From NCBI GenBank assembly GCA_020636775.1, contig JACJXF010000001.1:124001-188000 (forward strand): a stretch of DNA of 64,000 nucleotides, in the 5' to 3' direction. The notes under the pieces were generated by a model that was given only the letters and a program-made list of their open reading frames with translations, was not told the DNA's origin and ran no database searches. The stretch comes from Bacteroidales bacterium. Its GTDB lineage: Bacteria > Bacteroidota > Bacteroidia > Bacteroidales > GCA-2748055. Positions 55,879 to 63,578 of the stretch are shown piece by piece (position 1 is the stretch's first letter; each line of letters opens with the position of its first letter). The position numbers and the translations under genes are program-made.

Positions 55879-56457
55879 ATGTCATTTACACTTCCTATTG
55901 GTGCTAGTGCACCCCGGTTTGAGCTTCCTGCAACAGATGGCAGGAAATATAAATTGGTTGATTTCACTGAAGATATTCTTGTTATATTCTTTACCTGCAA
56001 TCACTGTCCTTACGTTATAGGGTCGGATGAGGAAACCCGCAAAACCGCATTGAAATATGCATCTAAATCTGTTCGTTTTGTAGCTATTAATTCCAACAGC
56101 AAAAACACATACCAGGAAGACGATTTCGATCACATGGTTAGCAGGATGAAAGAGCATAAATTCCCCTGGCTTTACCTTTATGACGAGTCGCAGGAGATAG
56201 CCGTAAAATACGGTGCACTTCGCACTCCTCATTTTTACGTCTTTGATAAGAACAGGAAACTGCAATATACCGGCAGGGCTGTTGATAGTCCCCGCGACAC
56301 CTCCCTGATGAAAGTCAATGATCTGGATAGATGTCTGGAGGAACTCACAGGTGGAAAGAAGGTGAGTCAGACAGTTACAAACCCGATTGGCTGCAATGTA
56401 AAATGGGATGGCAAGGATAAGCACTGGATGCCGGCCGATGCATGCGATCTGGTATAG
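55879..56457 (+). CDS. Thioredoxin-fold protein of the AhpC/TSA type
   Basis: This 192-residue cytoplasmic protein has a thioredoxin/peroxiredoxin-like fold. FTCNHCPYVIGSDEE has a C-x-x-C active site with the HCPY context of a small family of 'thioredoxin family proteins'. The cis-Pro region is ALRTPHFYVFDKN. No signal peptide is present. The C-terminal NPIGCNVKWDGKDKHWMP is typical of this group. It is a probable thiol peroxidase-like or oxidoreductase protein, with the precise role unknown. Confidence 0.88.
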   Translation: MSFTLPIGASAPRFELPATDGRKYKLVDFTEDILVIFFTCNHCPYVIGSDEETRKTALKYASKSVRFVAINSNSKNTYQEDDFDHMVSRMKEHKFPWLYLYDESQEIAVKYGALRTPHFYVFDKNRKLQYTGRAVDSPRDTSLMKVNDLDRCLEELTGGKKVSQTVTNPIGCNVKWDGKDKHWMPADACDLV

Positions 56458-56514
56458 ATAGTCCTATTCACTGATACAGGATCAATAAACTGATCAAAAA
56501 TCAGCAGAGAATGA

Positions 56515-57510
56515 TTATTTATGTCCCCGGAAATATTTCATGAACTGCACCCTTTGGAAAACCGCCGGATTGTTTGTCTGATGCTGACTCATGAGGGACC
56601 GGAACTCATCGATATTTTTATATTTATTCTTTTTCATCCAATCCTGAAGCGAGCTGATAATCTCATCTCCGTAATCAATACCATTTTTATAGAAGGCTGA
56701 AGCAATCTGAACGGCATTGGCACCTGCCAGTATCATCTTGATCAGGGTGTTTCCATCGTGGACCCCTCCCGATGATGCCAGGTCGCATGAGACATGATCT
56801 CTCATTATCGAAATCCATCTGAGTGATTGAGAAAAATCACCTGGTGAGCTGAGAACGCTTGCTGCGGTGACCTCCATGGTGTCGATATCAAAATCGGGAC
56901 TGTAAAAACGGTTAAACATTACCAGTCCGGCTATCCCTGATTCCGACAATTTTTTCATCATAATGGCCAGATCTGAGAAATAAAAGCTGATTTTGAGGGA
57001 TACAGGAATGGTAACTTGTCTCTTTACTTCTTTTATGATATCGAAATAAACTTTTTCATTGTCCTCCTTGGTACGTTTAAGATCGGAAGGAATGATGAAG
57101 ATATTAAGCTCAATGGCATCGGCACCGGCATCCTGAAGCTGCTTGGGGAAATCGGTCCATTGTTCCGCAGTAACGCAGTTGATACTGGGTATAACAGGAA
57201 TATGGATTTTCTTTTTAGCCTCAGCCACCAGATCGAGATAACGAAATGTGCTTTCCTGGTCTGCAGCATCGTTATAGTCGTAGAATTCCATGGTTTCAGG
57301 GTAGATAAATCCTGAAGATCCCATTTTTGAGAGGGCAGCCTCCTTTTCGATGCGGATTTCCTCCTCAAACAATGACTTAAGGACTACAGCCCCGGCGCCA
57401 TGCTTCTCAAATCTTTTAAGATTATCAATATTATCAGTCAACCCGGAGGAAGCTGCAATAAGCGGGGTCTTAAGATCAAGGCCCAGGTATTTAACGCTAA
57501 GGTCTGCCAT
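56515..57510 (-). CDS. Dihydroorotate dehydrogenase-like FMN protein
   Basis: This 331-residue TIM-barrel protein resembles class 1 dihydroorotate dehydrogenases (opening LSVKYLGLDLKTPLIAASSG and the late FMN-phosphate stretch SSGGVHDGNTLIKMILAGAN). The usual catalytic segment N-x-S-C-P-N is replaced by ELNIFIIPSDL, without Cys or Ser, so orotate production is doubtful. It is annotated in other genomes as a 'dihydroorotate dehydrogenase-like protein', and some such proteins are dihydropyrimidine dehydrogenase-like. A -7 element (TAAATTTG on the - strand) lies 35 bases before the ATG. Confidence 0.88.
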   Translation of the reverse strand: MADLSVKYLGLDLKTPLIAASSGLTDNIDNLKRFEKHGAGAVVLKSLFEEEIRIEKEAALSKMGSSGFIYPETMEFYDYNDAADQESTFRYLDLVAEAKKKIHIPVIPSINCVTAEQWTDFPKQLQDAGADAIELNIFIIPSDLKRTKEDNEKVYFDIIKEVKRQVTIPVSLKISFYFSDLAIMMKKLSESGIAGLVMFNRFYSPDFDIDTMEVTAASVLSSPGDFSQSLRWISIMRDHVSCDLASSGGVHDGNTLIKMILAGANAVQIASAFYKNGIDYGDEIISSLQDWMKKNKYKNIDEFRSLMSQHQTNNPAVFQRVQFMKYFRGHK

Positions 57511-57544
57511 ATGCTTGTGTTTTAAATGATCGTTGCTTAGTTAA

Positions 57545-57552
57545 CAAATTTA
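57545..57552 (-). promoter_or_regulatory. Putative -7 element for the DHOD-like gene
   Basis: On the - strand TAAATTTG matches TAnnTTTG exactly, 35 bases before the ATG at 57510. No TTG box is seen at the standard spacing. Confidence 0.35.
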
Positions 57553-57706
57553 CTGAATTTATTGTTCTTCTGAAATGACTCTGAAGCGAATCAGCTATGT
57601 TGTATAAAAGGATTAAACAGTCAGGCGGTCTTTCAGATATAACTTATTCCATTTTAAATTGTTAATAATAAAAAGTCGATTTATGGATTTTTATACCATG
57701 AATTCC

Positions 57707-57714
57707 TATTTTTG
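57707..57714 (+). promoter_or_regulatory. Putative -7 element for the SPOR lipoprotein gene
   Basis: TATTTTTG matches TAnnTTTG exactly, 37 bases before the ATG at 57751. A TTG at 57712, inside the element, is therefore not a start codon. The -33 region is not a clear match. Confidence 0.45.
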
Positions 57715-57750
57715 TACAAATGCAGTTATTTTACATTTAATCAAACGATT

Positions 57751-58224
57751 ATGAAAAGAGTTTTCATTTATATTTTAGCAGTTTCGCTGGTCTCTTTTTC
57801 TTCCTGTAAGAAAATTAATAAGATGCTTGGAAAAACATCTATGAGCCAGGAAGAAATTGATGCACTGGTTGCACAGAATAATGCGCTCCAGCAGCAGATT
57901 GAAAAGGATTCAGCTGCCTACGACAGGGAACTGGAAGCCCTTCGTGCCGAATATGAGCAGAAACTTTCCGAGTATCAGAACTCAAATAACAAGGCGCCTG
58001 TTACGGGTTTCTTTGTAGTTGTGGGAAGCTTCAAAAATCAAAAATATGCTGAAAACTACGCAAGTAAAATTAAATCCATGGGCTATGAGGGGAATATTGT
58101 TCAGGGCCCCTCTAATTTTAAACTGGTGACAGCATCAACCCACAGCAACCTTAAAGAGGCACTTCCCTCTCTTAAAAATGCCCGATCTGTTCTGGCTTCG
58201 AAATCCTGGATTTATTTTAAGTAA
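57751..58224 (+). CDS. SPOR-domain lipoprotein
   Basis: From the ATG at 57751 the protein is 157 residues. It has a lipoprotein signal (VFIYILAVSLVSFSSCKK), a short coiled coil (about 35-80, SQEEIDALVAQNNALQQQIE), and a C-terminal SPOR domain (about 87-157, GFFVVVGSFKNQKYAENYAS). SPOR domains bind denuded peptidoglycan glycan strands at the division septum, so a cell-envelope or division role is likely. It stands alone and is followed by a long perfect hairpin. Confidence 0.9.
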   Translation: MKRVFIYILAVSLVSFSSCKKINKMLGKTSMSQEEIDALVAQNNALQQQIEKDSAAYDRELEALRAEYEQKLSEYQNSNNKAPVTGFFVVVGSFKNQKYAENYASKIKSMGYEGNIVQGPSNFKLVTASTHSNLKEALPSLKNARSVLASKSWIYFK

Positions 58225-58232
58225 AAATACAC

Positions 58233-58271
58233 CCCTGTTTAAAACATAAGGAAAATATGTTTTAAACAGGG
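58233..58271 (+). terminator. Long perfect hairpin after the SPOR gene
   Basis: CCCTGTTTAAAACATA (58233-58248) and TATGTTTTAAACAGGG (58256-58271) are perfectly complementary over 16 bp, with a 7-base loop. On the - strand the hairpin is followed by GTGTATTTTTAC, and on the + strand by a weaker TAACTCTTTC. It can act as a shared terminator for the SPOR gene and the convergent phosphofructokinase. Confidence 0.75.
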
Positions 58272-58344
58272 TAACTCTTTCTCCACATTCATGGGCTAAT
58301 GCACCCTGATGCCGCAAGCAGCTTGAATCCTTTAATTTAATCCA

Positions 58345-59553
58345 TTAATTTGAGCCTGTCATGATGAAAAGAGGCTGGAATTCAAAACTCTTATAATGGG
58401 GTCGGTACCGATCCGTGTTATAATGTTTCTTAAGATCAACCAGTTTTTTGGAAGCGGTCACCACATCAATAGGTGCATTGTCATATCTTCCGTTACGCAG
58501 CACAACCAGCCGTCCATGAATTCCTTTTAGGATTAAATCGAGCGCCAGGTTTCCATATGCCATGGGAACAATGGAATCGATCGAGTCGGGATCTCCTCCC
58601 CTTACCAGATAGCCCAATTGCTGGGTAATGACATTAACTGCCTTACCCTTGTTAAAACCGGCTGAGAGTTCCTTAATCTTCGTTGATACGGCATCACCAA
58701 TGCCTCCCAGCTTGGCATGTCCAAACATATCCTTTTCCTGATTACGGAACATCATATCGTCCATTCCTGAAAAACTTGCACCTTCCGATACCAGAACTAC
58801 CGAATATTTACTTGGGTTCCTTCTCCTGTCATTTACCAGGAGTTCGGTGAGTTTTGACACATCAAATTTATATTCAGGTATTACGCAACGATTAGCTGCA
58901 CCAGCCATTGTTGGCAACATAGCTGTAAATCCGGCATATCTTCCGAATACCTCCAGAACCAGAATACGTTCATGTGAACCAGCCGAAGTACGAAGAGTAT
59001 TGGTCATGTTTATCGTACGCGTAACGCAGGTACTAAAACCAATGCAGTAATCAGTTCCCGGAACATCGTTATCCATGGTTTTTGGGATAGCAATGATCTT
59101 CACTCCTTCCTTAAAAAGACGAACACTATATGAAAGAGTGTCATCTCCGCCAATGGGAATAAGATAATCCACACCCAGATAAGATAAGTTTTTGAGTACT
59201 TCAGGTGTTAAATCATTGATTTCTGATTTGTAATCCTTTTTGAGATGTTCGGGTACCATATCCTTAGGGACATGACTGGGTCGGGTCCTTGAGGTGTGCA
59301 AAAAGGTTCCTCCTGTCCTTCCCGCTTTATTTACTATTTCCTGAGTAAGTGTCTGGTAGTTATCACTGTTGTCAGCCTCCTTGTCGCGAATTAATTCCAT
59401 TATCCCGGCCCAGCCCCGTCTGAGTCCGAGTACAGAATAACCCTCCTTCAGTGCACGAATGGTTATAGCCCTTATTGCCGGGTTAAGACCCGGAACATCA
59501 CCGCCTCCTGTAAGAATGGCAATGGTTCCTCTTTTATGATTTACCTGAGTCAT
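58345..59553 (-). CDS. 6-phosphofructokinase, PPi-type active site
   Basis: This 402-residue protein of the PFK-A fold catalyses fructose 6-phosphate phosphorylation in glycolysis. GGGDVPGLNPAIRAI is the nucleotide/PPi-binding loop. GGDDTLSY (second Asp after GGD) and PKTMDND (Lys in place of the Gly of ATP enzymes) are the recognised markers of PPi-dependent PFKs, so PPi is the more likely donor. A second PFK lies directly upstream on the same strand, so the pair looks duplicated. With PPi as the donor the reaction is reversible. Confidence 0.92.
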   Translation of the reverse strand: MTQVNHKRGTIAILTGGGDVPGLNPAIRAITIRALKEGYSVLGLRRGWAGIMELIRDKEADNSDNYQTLTQEIVNKAGRTGGTFLHTSRTRPSHVPKDMVPEHLKKDYKSEINDLTPEVLKNLSYLGVDYLIPIGGDDTLSYSVRLFKEGVKIIAIPKTMDNDVPGTDYCIGFSTCVTRTINMTNTLRTSAGSHERILVLEVFGRYAGFTAMLPTMAGAANRCVIPEYKFDVSKLTELLVNDRRRNPSKYSVVLVSEGASFSGMDDMMFRNQEKDMFGHAKLGGIGDAVSTKIKELSAGFNKGKAVNVITQQLGYLVRGGDPDSIDSIVPMAYGNLALDLILKGIHGRLVVLRNGRYDNAPIDVVTASKKLVDLKKHYNTDRYRPHYKSFEFQPLFIMTGSN

Positions 59554-59657
59554 ATCTGATTGTTTTTTGAATGTGCAGTATCGTTAAAAATACAGAAATT
59601 CAAAGTAAAAAACAATTCGCGAAAAAGGGTTGAATCAGGACTCTTGGGGAGCAGGCA

Positions 59658-59687
59658 TAAAAAAACCGCCTCCGGGAAGAGGCGGTT
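59658..59687 (-). terminator. Terminator of the second phosphofructokinase gene
   Basis: AACCGCCTC (59664-59672) and GAGGCGGTT (59679-59687) form a 9-bp GC-rich stem with a 6-base loop. On the - strand it is followed by a run of T, the standard Rho-independent form, 9 bases after the stop of the gene at 59696. It separates the two phosphofructokinase genes. Confidence 0.9.
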
Positions 59688-59695
59688 GTAATAAA

Positions 59696-60955
59696 TCAGA
59701 AATCTGTTTCTGACCAGTTCAGAATCTTAAAGAAATCAAACTCTTCCGGGTCCTGAACATATTTCTTTGCTCCACGATAGTCTGCGGGAGTAATAAAATG
59801 AAGATTATTACGATATATCAGCTGAACCTTTTCAGTGTCAATATTTACCAGGCGGGGTTTTACCTTACCTTTTTCATCCTCAACATCCTTCAGAAATAAA
59901 GGAGATATCTCTCCTGTGCGGTCGATGGTAACCATACATCCTGTAAGGCCTTTTTGATAAAGTTTATATACTCCGAGACCCAGTCGGGTTGCATAATTCA
60001 AATCATAAGCAATAGGTCTGCAGCAACGCAATTCATAACCCATTTCATTCGGGCGACTCTTAACGCTGATACGAAGGGTTTTGAGTTTTTGCTGAACGAG
60101 CATATTGAAAATATGGGACTTACTTACATTTCCCAGTTCAGGATGTCCATGATCATCGTAGGTAAAATTTATCCCGGTCTCAATAATTTCCTCATCCTTC
60201 ATGAAATGGAATACCCCTTCAGATATTATTGCAACGCCATAATCAATACCCAGTAAACGTCTCTTAACCATGGAAGAAATAACCAGGTTGGTAATTTTAT
60301 CAAAGGTCAGCTTGGTTTTATCGAACATCTCCGGAATAATAATCATGGGGAAATGACAAGCCGTTCCTACTCCAAAAGCAAGGTGACCAGCCTCACGGCC
60401 CATACATGAAACCACAAACCAGTTTCCGCTGGTACGCGCATCTTCATATATGGTGGATGCAATCCTTACTCCTTCTTCCTTTGCCGAATGGTATCCAAAG
60501 GTAGGTGTCCCCTCCGGCAGGGGGAGGTCATTATCAATGGTCTTTGGCACATGAATATTTTTCACATCCATCTTCTGTTCGAGAAGGTATTTTGCAAGAC
60601 GGTTGGCGGTGGAGGCAGTATCATCACCACCAATGGTCACAAGAATCTTAACATTATTCTTTCTGAAAAAGTCAACCTTGAATTCTTCGTCCTTGGGTTT
60701 GTAACGACTCATTTTCAGGGCTGAGCCTCCGCGACTGTAAATCTGGTCGGCATATTCAAAATCCAGATAATCAAAGGCAGGCTCCGATGAAAAGAGAGAC
60801 TTATATCCACCGTTGATACCCAAAACCTGAAATCCGTTCTGAAGAAATATTTTTGTCACTGAACTTATTACCGTGTTAATTCCAGGGGCCGGTCCACCTG
60901 CACATAAAATTGCTACTGCATCTTTCATAGAATCATGTTTTATTTCTTTAACCAT
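59696..60955 (-). CDS. 6-phosphofructokinase, PPi-type active site (second copy)
   Basis: From the ATG at 60955 the protein is 419 residues. Another ATG at 60928 (MKDAVAILCAGGPAPGIN) is equally plausible, and an upstream ATG at 61033 would add non-conserved residues. It has CAGGPAPGINTVISSV, TIGGDDTASTA and PKTIDNDLPLPEG, so both PPi markers (Asp and Lys) are present. It is clearly diverged from its neighbour at 58345. One copy may work forward and the other in reverse, or one may use another donor. The gene has its own terminator and is divergent from the Zur-like gene. Confidence 0.9.
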   Translation of the reverse strand: MVKEIKHDSMKDAVAILCAGGPAPGINTVISSVTKIFLQNGFQVLGINGGYKSLFSSEPAFDYLDFEYADQIYSRGGSALKMSRYKPKDEEFKVDFFRKNNVKILVTIGGDDTASTANRLAKYLLEQKMDVKNIHVPKTIDNDLPLPEGTPTFGYHSAKEEGVRIASTIYEDARTSGNWFVVSCMGREAGHLAFGVGTACHFPMIIIPEMFDKTKLTFDKITNLVISSMVKRRLLGIDYGVAIISEGVFHFMKDEEIIETGINFTYDDHGHPELGNVSKSHIFNMLVQQKLKTLRISVKSRPNEMGYELRCCRPIAYDLNYATRLGLGVYKLYQKGLTGCMVTIDRTGEISPLFLKDVEDEKGKVKPRLVNIDTEKVQLIYRNNLHFITPADYRGAKKYVQDPEEFDFFKILNWSETDF

Positions 60956-61097
60956 TTGCCAATTTTTTTGGACAGTTTGTAAGATAATATGAGGATTTAA
61001 AATCAAACTGATAGCAAATCCCAATAAACGCACAAAGATGGAAATATTTTTTCTAAAAAAACAGGAAGAAAATGTCTAAATTAAAGCTGAAGTTTGA

Positions 61098-61120
61098 TAA
61101 ATTTGCAAATCAGTTGCAAA
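61098..61120 (+). promoter_or_regulatory. Promoter -7 element overlapped by a Fur-family operator
   Basis: TAAATTTG (61098-61105) matches the Bacteroidota -7 consensus. Overlapping it is a perfect 7-5-7 inverted repeat, TTTGCAA (61102-61108), five bases, TTTGCAA reversed as TTGCAAA (61114-61120), which ends 9 bases before the repressor ATG. The TGCAA-N5-TTGCA geometry is that of operators bound by Fur-family metalloregulators such as Nur. It would block promoter use directly. Confidence 0.7.
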
Positions 61121-61129
61121 AATGCTCAA

Positions 61130-61546
61130 ATGAATTATAAGGAAGTTTTAAAACAAAGTAAATTGAGTTTAACCTCTCACAGGATCGAACTCCTTAAAAT
61201 CCTTGCAACGCGCGAAAGGGCTCTTAGTGAAAAGGAAATTGAGGGGCTGATGCGGGGAAATTGCAACCGCACAACCATTTACAGGAACCTTAACTCCCTT
61301 GTGGAAAAAAAGCTGGTTCACCGTATTCTTTCAGAAGAAGCTGTGAAGTACAAGCTTATCGCGGTAAATCAGAATAACAGCTCCGATCCGGACCACGTGC
61401 ATTTTGAATGTACGAACTGTAACACAACCTATTGCATGGAAGAGCTTGAAATTAAGGATTTTGAACTGCCCGATGGTTTTCAAAAAACTGAAAACCAGTT
61501 TATAATATTAGGAATCTGCAAAAACTGTCATTATGAAAATTCCTGA
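61130..61546 (+). CDS. Fur-family metalloregulator, probably the zinc repressor Zur
   Basis: The 138-residue protein has an N-terminal winged helix (LTSHRIELLKILATRERALS, NRTTIYRNLNSL) and a C-terminal dimerisation domain. Two CxxC pairs (C94/C97 in FECTNC and C130/C133 in GICKNC) form the structural Zn site, and H89/H91 are candidates for the regulatory site. A Zur role is inferred from the downstream znuA-znuC-znuB genes. The ATG at 61130 is chosen because it follows the operator and the conserved start; a TTG at 61094 would start inside it. Confidence 0.88.
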   Translation: MNYKEVLKQSKLSLTSHRIELLKILATRERALSEKEIEGLMRGNCNRTTIYRNLNSLVEKKLVHRILSEEAVKYKLIAVNQNNSSDPDHVHFECTNCNTTYCMEELEIKDFELPDGFQKTENQFIILGICKNCHYENS

Positions 61547-61856
61547 TCTGAAAAAACTGTTTTTCGAAAACCCTTTGTCGCGGGGATTAACATGGATTTT
61601 CAGCGGGATTTTTATTCTGCTGGTTAAATTCTACCAGCTATCCATATCCCCACTGCTTCCCAATGCCTGTCGCTATACACCAAGCTGTTCGGAATATACA
61701 ATTCAGGCACTCAAAACCCATGGAGCCATAAAGGGTTTAATTTTGGGAATATACAGGATAGGAAGCTGCAATCCCTGGGGAGGTCATGGATTTGATCCGG
61801 TTCCGGAGAAAGGAAAATCATTCAGGGAGATTTGGAGGATGAGGAAAGAACGTTAG
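61533..61856 (+). CDS. yidD: Membrane protein insertion efficiency factor YidD
   Basis: This 107-residue protein has the YidD core LVKFYQLSISPLLPNACRYTPSCSEY, seen as LVKFYQLSISPLLPN and CRYTPSCSEY, and continues AIKGLILGIYRIGSCNPWGGHGFDPVP. It associates with the inner membrane and assists YidC-dependent insertion. Its usual place is between rnpA and yidC, but here it overlaps the Zur gene by 14 bases and precedes znuA. It is therefore part of the zinc operon by position. Confidence 0.93.
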   Translation: MKIPDLKKLFFENPLSRGLTWIFSGIFILLVKFYQLSISPLLPNACRYTPSCSEYTIQALKTHGAIKGLILGIYRIGSCNPWGGHGFDPVPEKGKSFREIWRMRKER

Positions 61857-61889
61857 CAGGAATTAGGAATTATTAAGATTCTTCATCAT

Positions 61890-61917
61890 TTCTAAATTCT
61901 AACTTCTAAATTCTAAA
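61890..61917 (+). repeat. Short tandem repeat upstream of znuA
   Basis: TTCTAAATTCTAAC (61890-61903) is followed at once by TTCTAAATTCTAAA (61904-61917), two 14-base units differing in the last base. The spacer is low-complexity and contains no second copy of the Zur-like operator. Confidence 0.7.
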
Positions 61918-61926
61918 TTAAAATCA

Positions 61927-62823
61927 ATGAATTATAAAGTACACATACTGCTTCTGGCTGCTTTAGTCCTGGGATCCTGCAAGGGTCCTGAGCCGGACCC
62001 TAGTGATAAACAGGTGTCGGTAAGCATACTTCCACAGAAATACTTTGTGGAATCGATTGCCGGAAACAGGGTTAAAGTAAACCTTATGATTCCTCCGGGT
62101 GCTTCGCATTCAACATATGAGCCTTCGGCAAAACAAATGAACAGGCTGCAGCATTCCATTGCCTATTTTAAATCAGGGTATCTTGATTTTGAAATGAGCT
62201 GGATACCGCGCTTTGAGGGAATAAACCCCAGGATGAAAATCGTTGATTTGTCGGAGGGTATTATACCCATTACAGGTATGGATCACCATGATGATGATGG
62301 TCACCAGGAAATCCATTCCGGCACCGACCCTCATCTCTGGCTTTCGCCCGCCAATGTTAAAATTATTGCTTCCAATATTCTATCCGCCCTGAAAGGTCTA
62401 TATCCCCCGGATTCAGCCTATTTTAACGAAAATTATAAAATCTTTATAGCGGGAGTCGACAGCATTAAGAATTTGTATGATTCGAATGCTGATCAGTTGA
62501 GAGGTAGAAGCTTTATAATCTATCATCCGGCACTTACTTATCTGGCGAGGGATTATGGAATGGATCAGAACGTACTTCAATTTAATGGCAAGGAACCTCC
62601 CCCGGAACATATCCGGGAAATAATTGATCTTGCGCGGGAAAAGAACATTCACACCATATTTGTGCAGCAGCAATACAGTACGGATAATTCTAAATCGCTT
62701 GCCCGGGAAATTGATGCCAGCATTGTGCAATTTGATCCTATGAACGAAAACTGGAAGGAGGAAATGGTGTTTATCCTGAATACTCTCCTTCTAAAGTCAC
62801 ATGACGATAAAAAACAATTATGA
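61927..62823 (+). CDS. znuA: Zinc ABC transporter substrate-binding lipoprotein
   Basis: This 298-residue cluster-9 solute-binding protein captures Zn2+ in the periplasm for the ABC importer. It has a lipoprotein signal (HILLLAALVLGSCKG), and metal ligands H61 (ASHSTYEP), H136 (DPHLWLSP) and H200 (IIYHPALTY). A short His/Asp loop lies at 119-130 (MDHHDDDGHQEIH), typical of zinc- rather than manganese-binding members. Its stop overlaps the znuC start by four bases. Confidence 0.93.
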   Translation: MNYKVHILLLAALVLGSCKGPEPDPSDKQVSVSILPQKYFVESIAGNRVKVNLMIPPGASHSTYEPSAKQMNRLQHSIAYFKSGYLDFEMSWIPRFEGINPRMKIVDLSEGIIPITGMDHHDDDGHQEIHSGTDPHLWLSPANVKIIASNILSALKGLYPPDSAYFNENYKIFIAGVDSIKNLYDSNADQLRGRSFIIYHPALTYLARDYGMDQNVLQFNGKEPPPEHIREIIDLAREKNIHTIFVQQQYSTDNSKSLAREIDASIVQFDPMNENWKEEMVFILNTLLLKSHDDKKQL

Positions 62824-63578
62824 AGAAAATCCTGGAAATTAAAAACCTGTACGCAGGATATGACGACAATGTAGTACTGAAGAATATTAATTTTCAGGTA
62901 CATGAGAGAGATTTTATTGGCATTATCGGTCCCAATGGCGGAGGAAAAACAAGCCTGGTAAAAACTATACTGGGTGTTATAAAACCAATATCCGGGGAAA
63001 TTCAATATTTCTTCCCGGGAAAAAGTAAGGATTTCAGAAAGTTTATTGCCTACCTGCCACAGCAAAGCCAGATAGACAAAAAATTCCCGATTTCAGTGAG
63101 AGATGTCGTGCTTTCAGGACTTACTTCTGGAAAATCACTGTTTTTCAGATTCACATCACAGGATAAAAAAAGGGCTGATGAACTCATTGAGAAATCGGGC
63201 CTTTCCTCAATTTCCGGGAATCCGGTGGGAGAGCTCTCCGGAGGTCAGTTGCAAAGAGTTTTTCTGGCAAGAGCCGTCATTTCCAATCCCATCCTTCTGA
63301 TACTTGATGAACCCAGTACCTACGTTGATAACCGCTCTGAATTTGAATTATACGAGACTCTGAAAGAGCTGAATAAGGAAATTGCTATTCTTCTGGTCTC
63401 CCACGATATTGGCACCATTTCGAGTTATATCAAAACCATTGCCTGTGTGAACCTGAACCTGCATTACCATCCGTCGAACGAAATTACTTCAGAGGAACTG
63501 AGCATTTACAATTGCCCAGTGGATATTATTGCACACGGCGCTGTACCTCATCGGGTTTTGCATCAACATTCAAAATGA
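62820..63578 (+). CDS. znuC: Zinc ABC transporter ATP-binding protein
   Basis: This 252-residue ABC ATPase has Walker A GPNGGGKTSLVK, the signature LSGGQLQRVF, Walker B ILLILDEPSTYVD and the H-loop LLVSHDIG. It drives import together with the ZnuB permease. It overlaps znuA by four bases and znuB by four bases, so the three are translationally coupled. The C-terminal extension (about 215-252, with HYHPSNEI and AHGAVPHRVLHQH) is rich in His and may bind zinc. Confidence 0.93.
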   Translation: MKKILEIKNLYAGYDDNVVLKNINFQVHERDFIGIIGPNGGGKTSLVKTILGVIKPISGEIQYFFPGKSKDFRKFIAYLPQQSQIDKKFPISVRDVVLSGLTSGKSLFFRFTSQDKKRADELIEKSGLSSISGNPVGELSGGQLQRVFLARAVISNPILLILDEPSTYVDNRSEFELYETLKELNKEIAILLVSHDIGTISSYIKTIACVNLNLHYHPSNEITSEELSIYNCPVDIIAHGAVPHRVLHQHSK

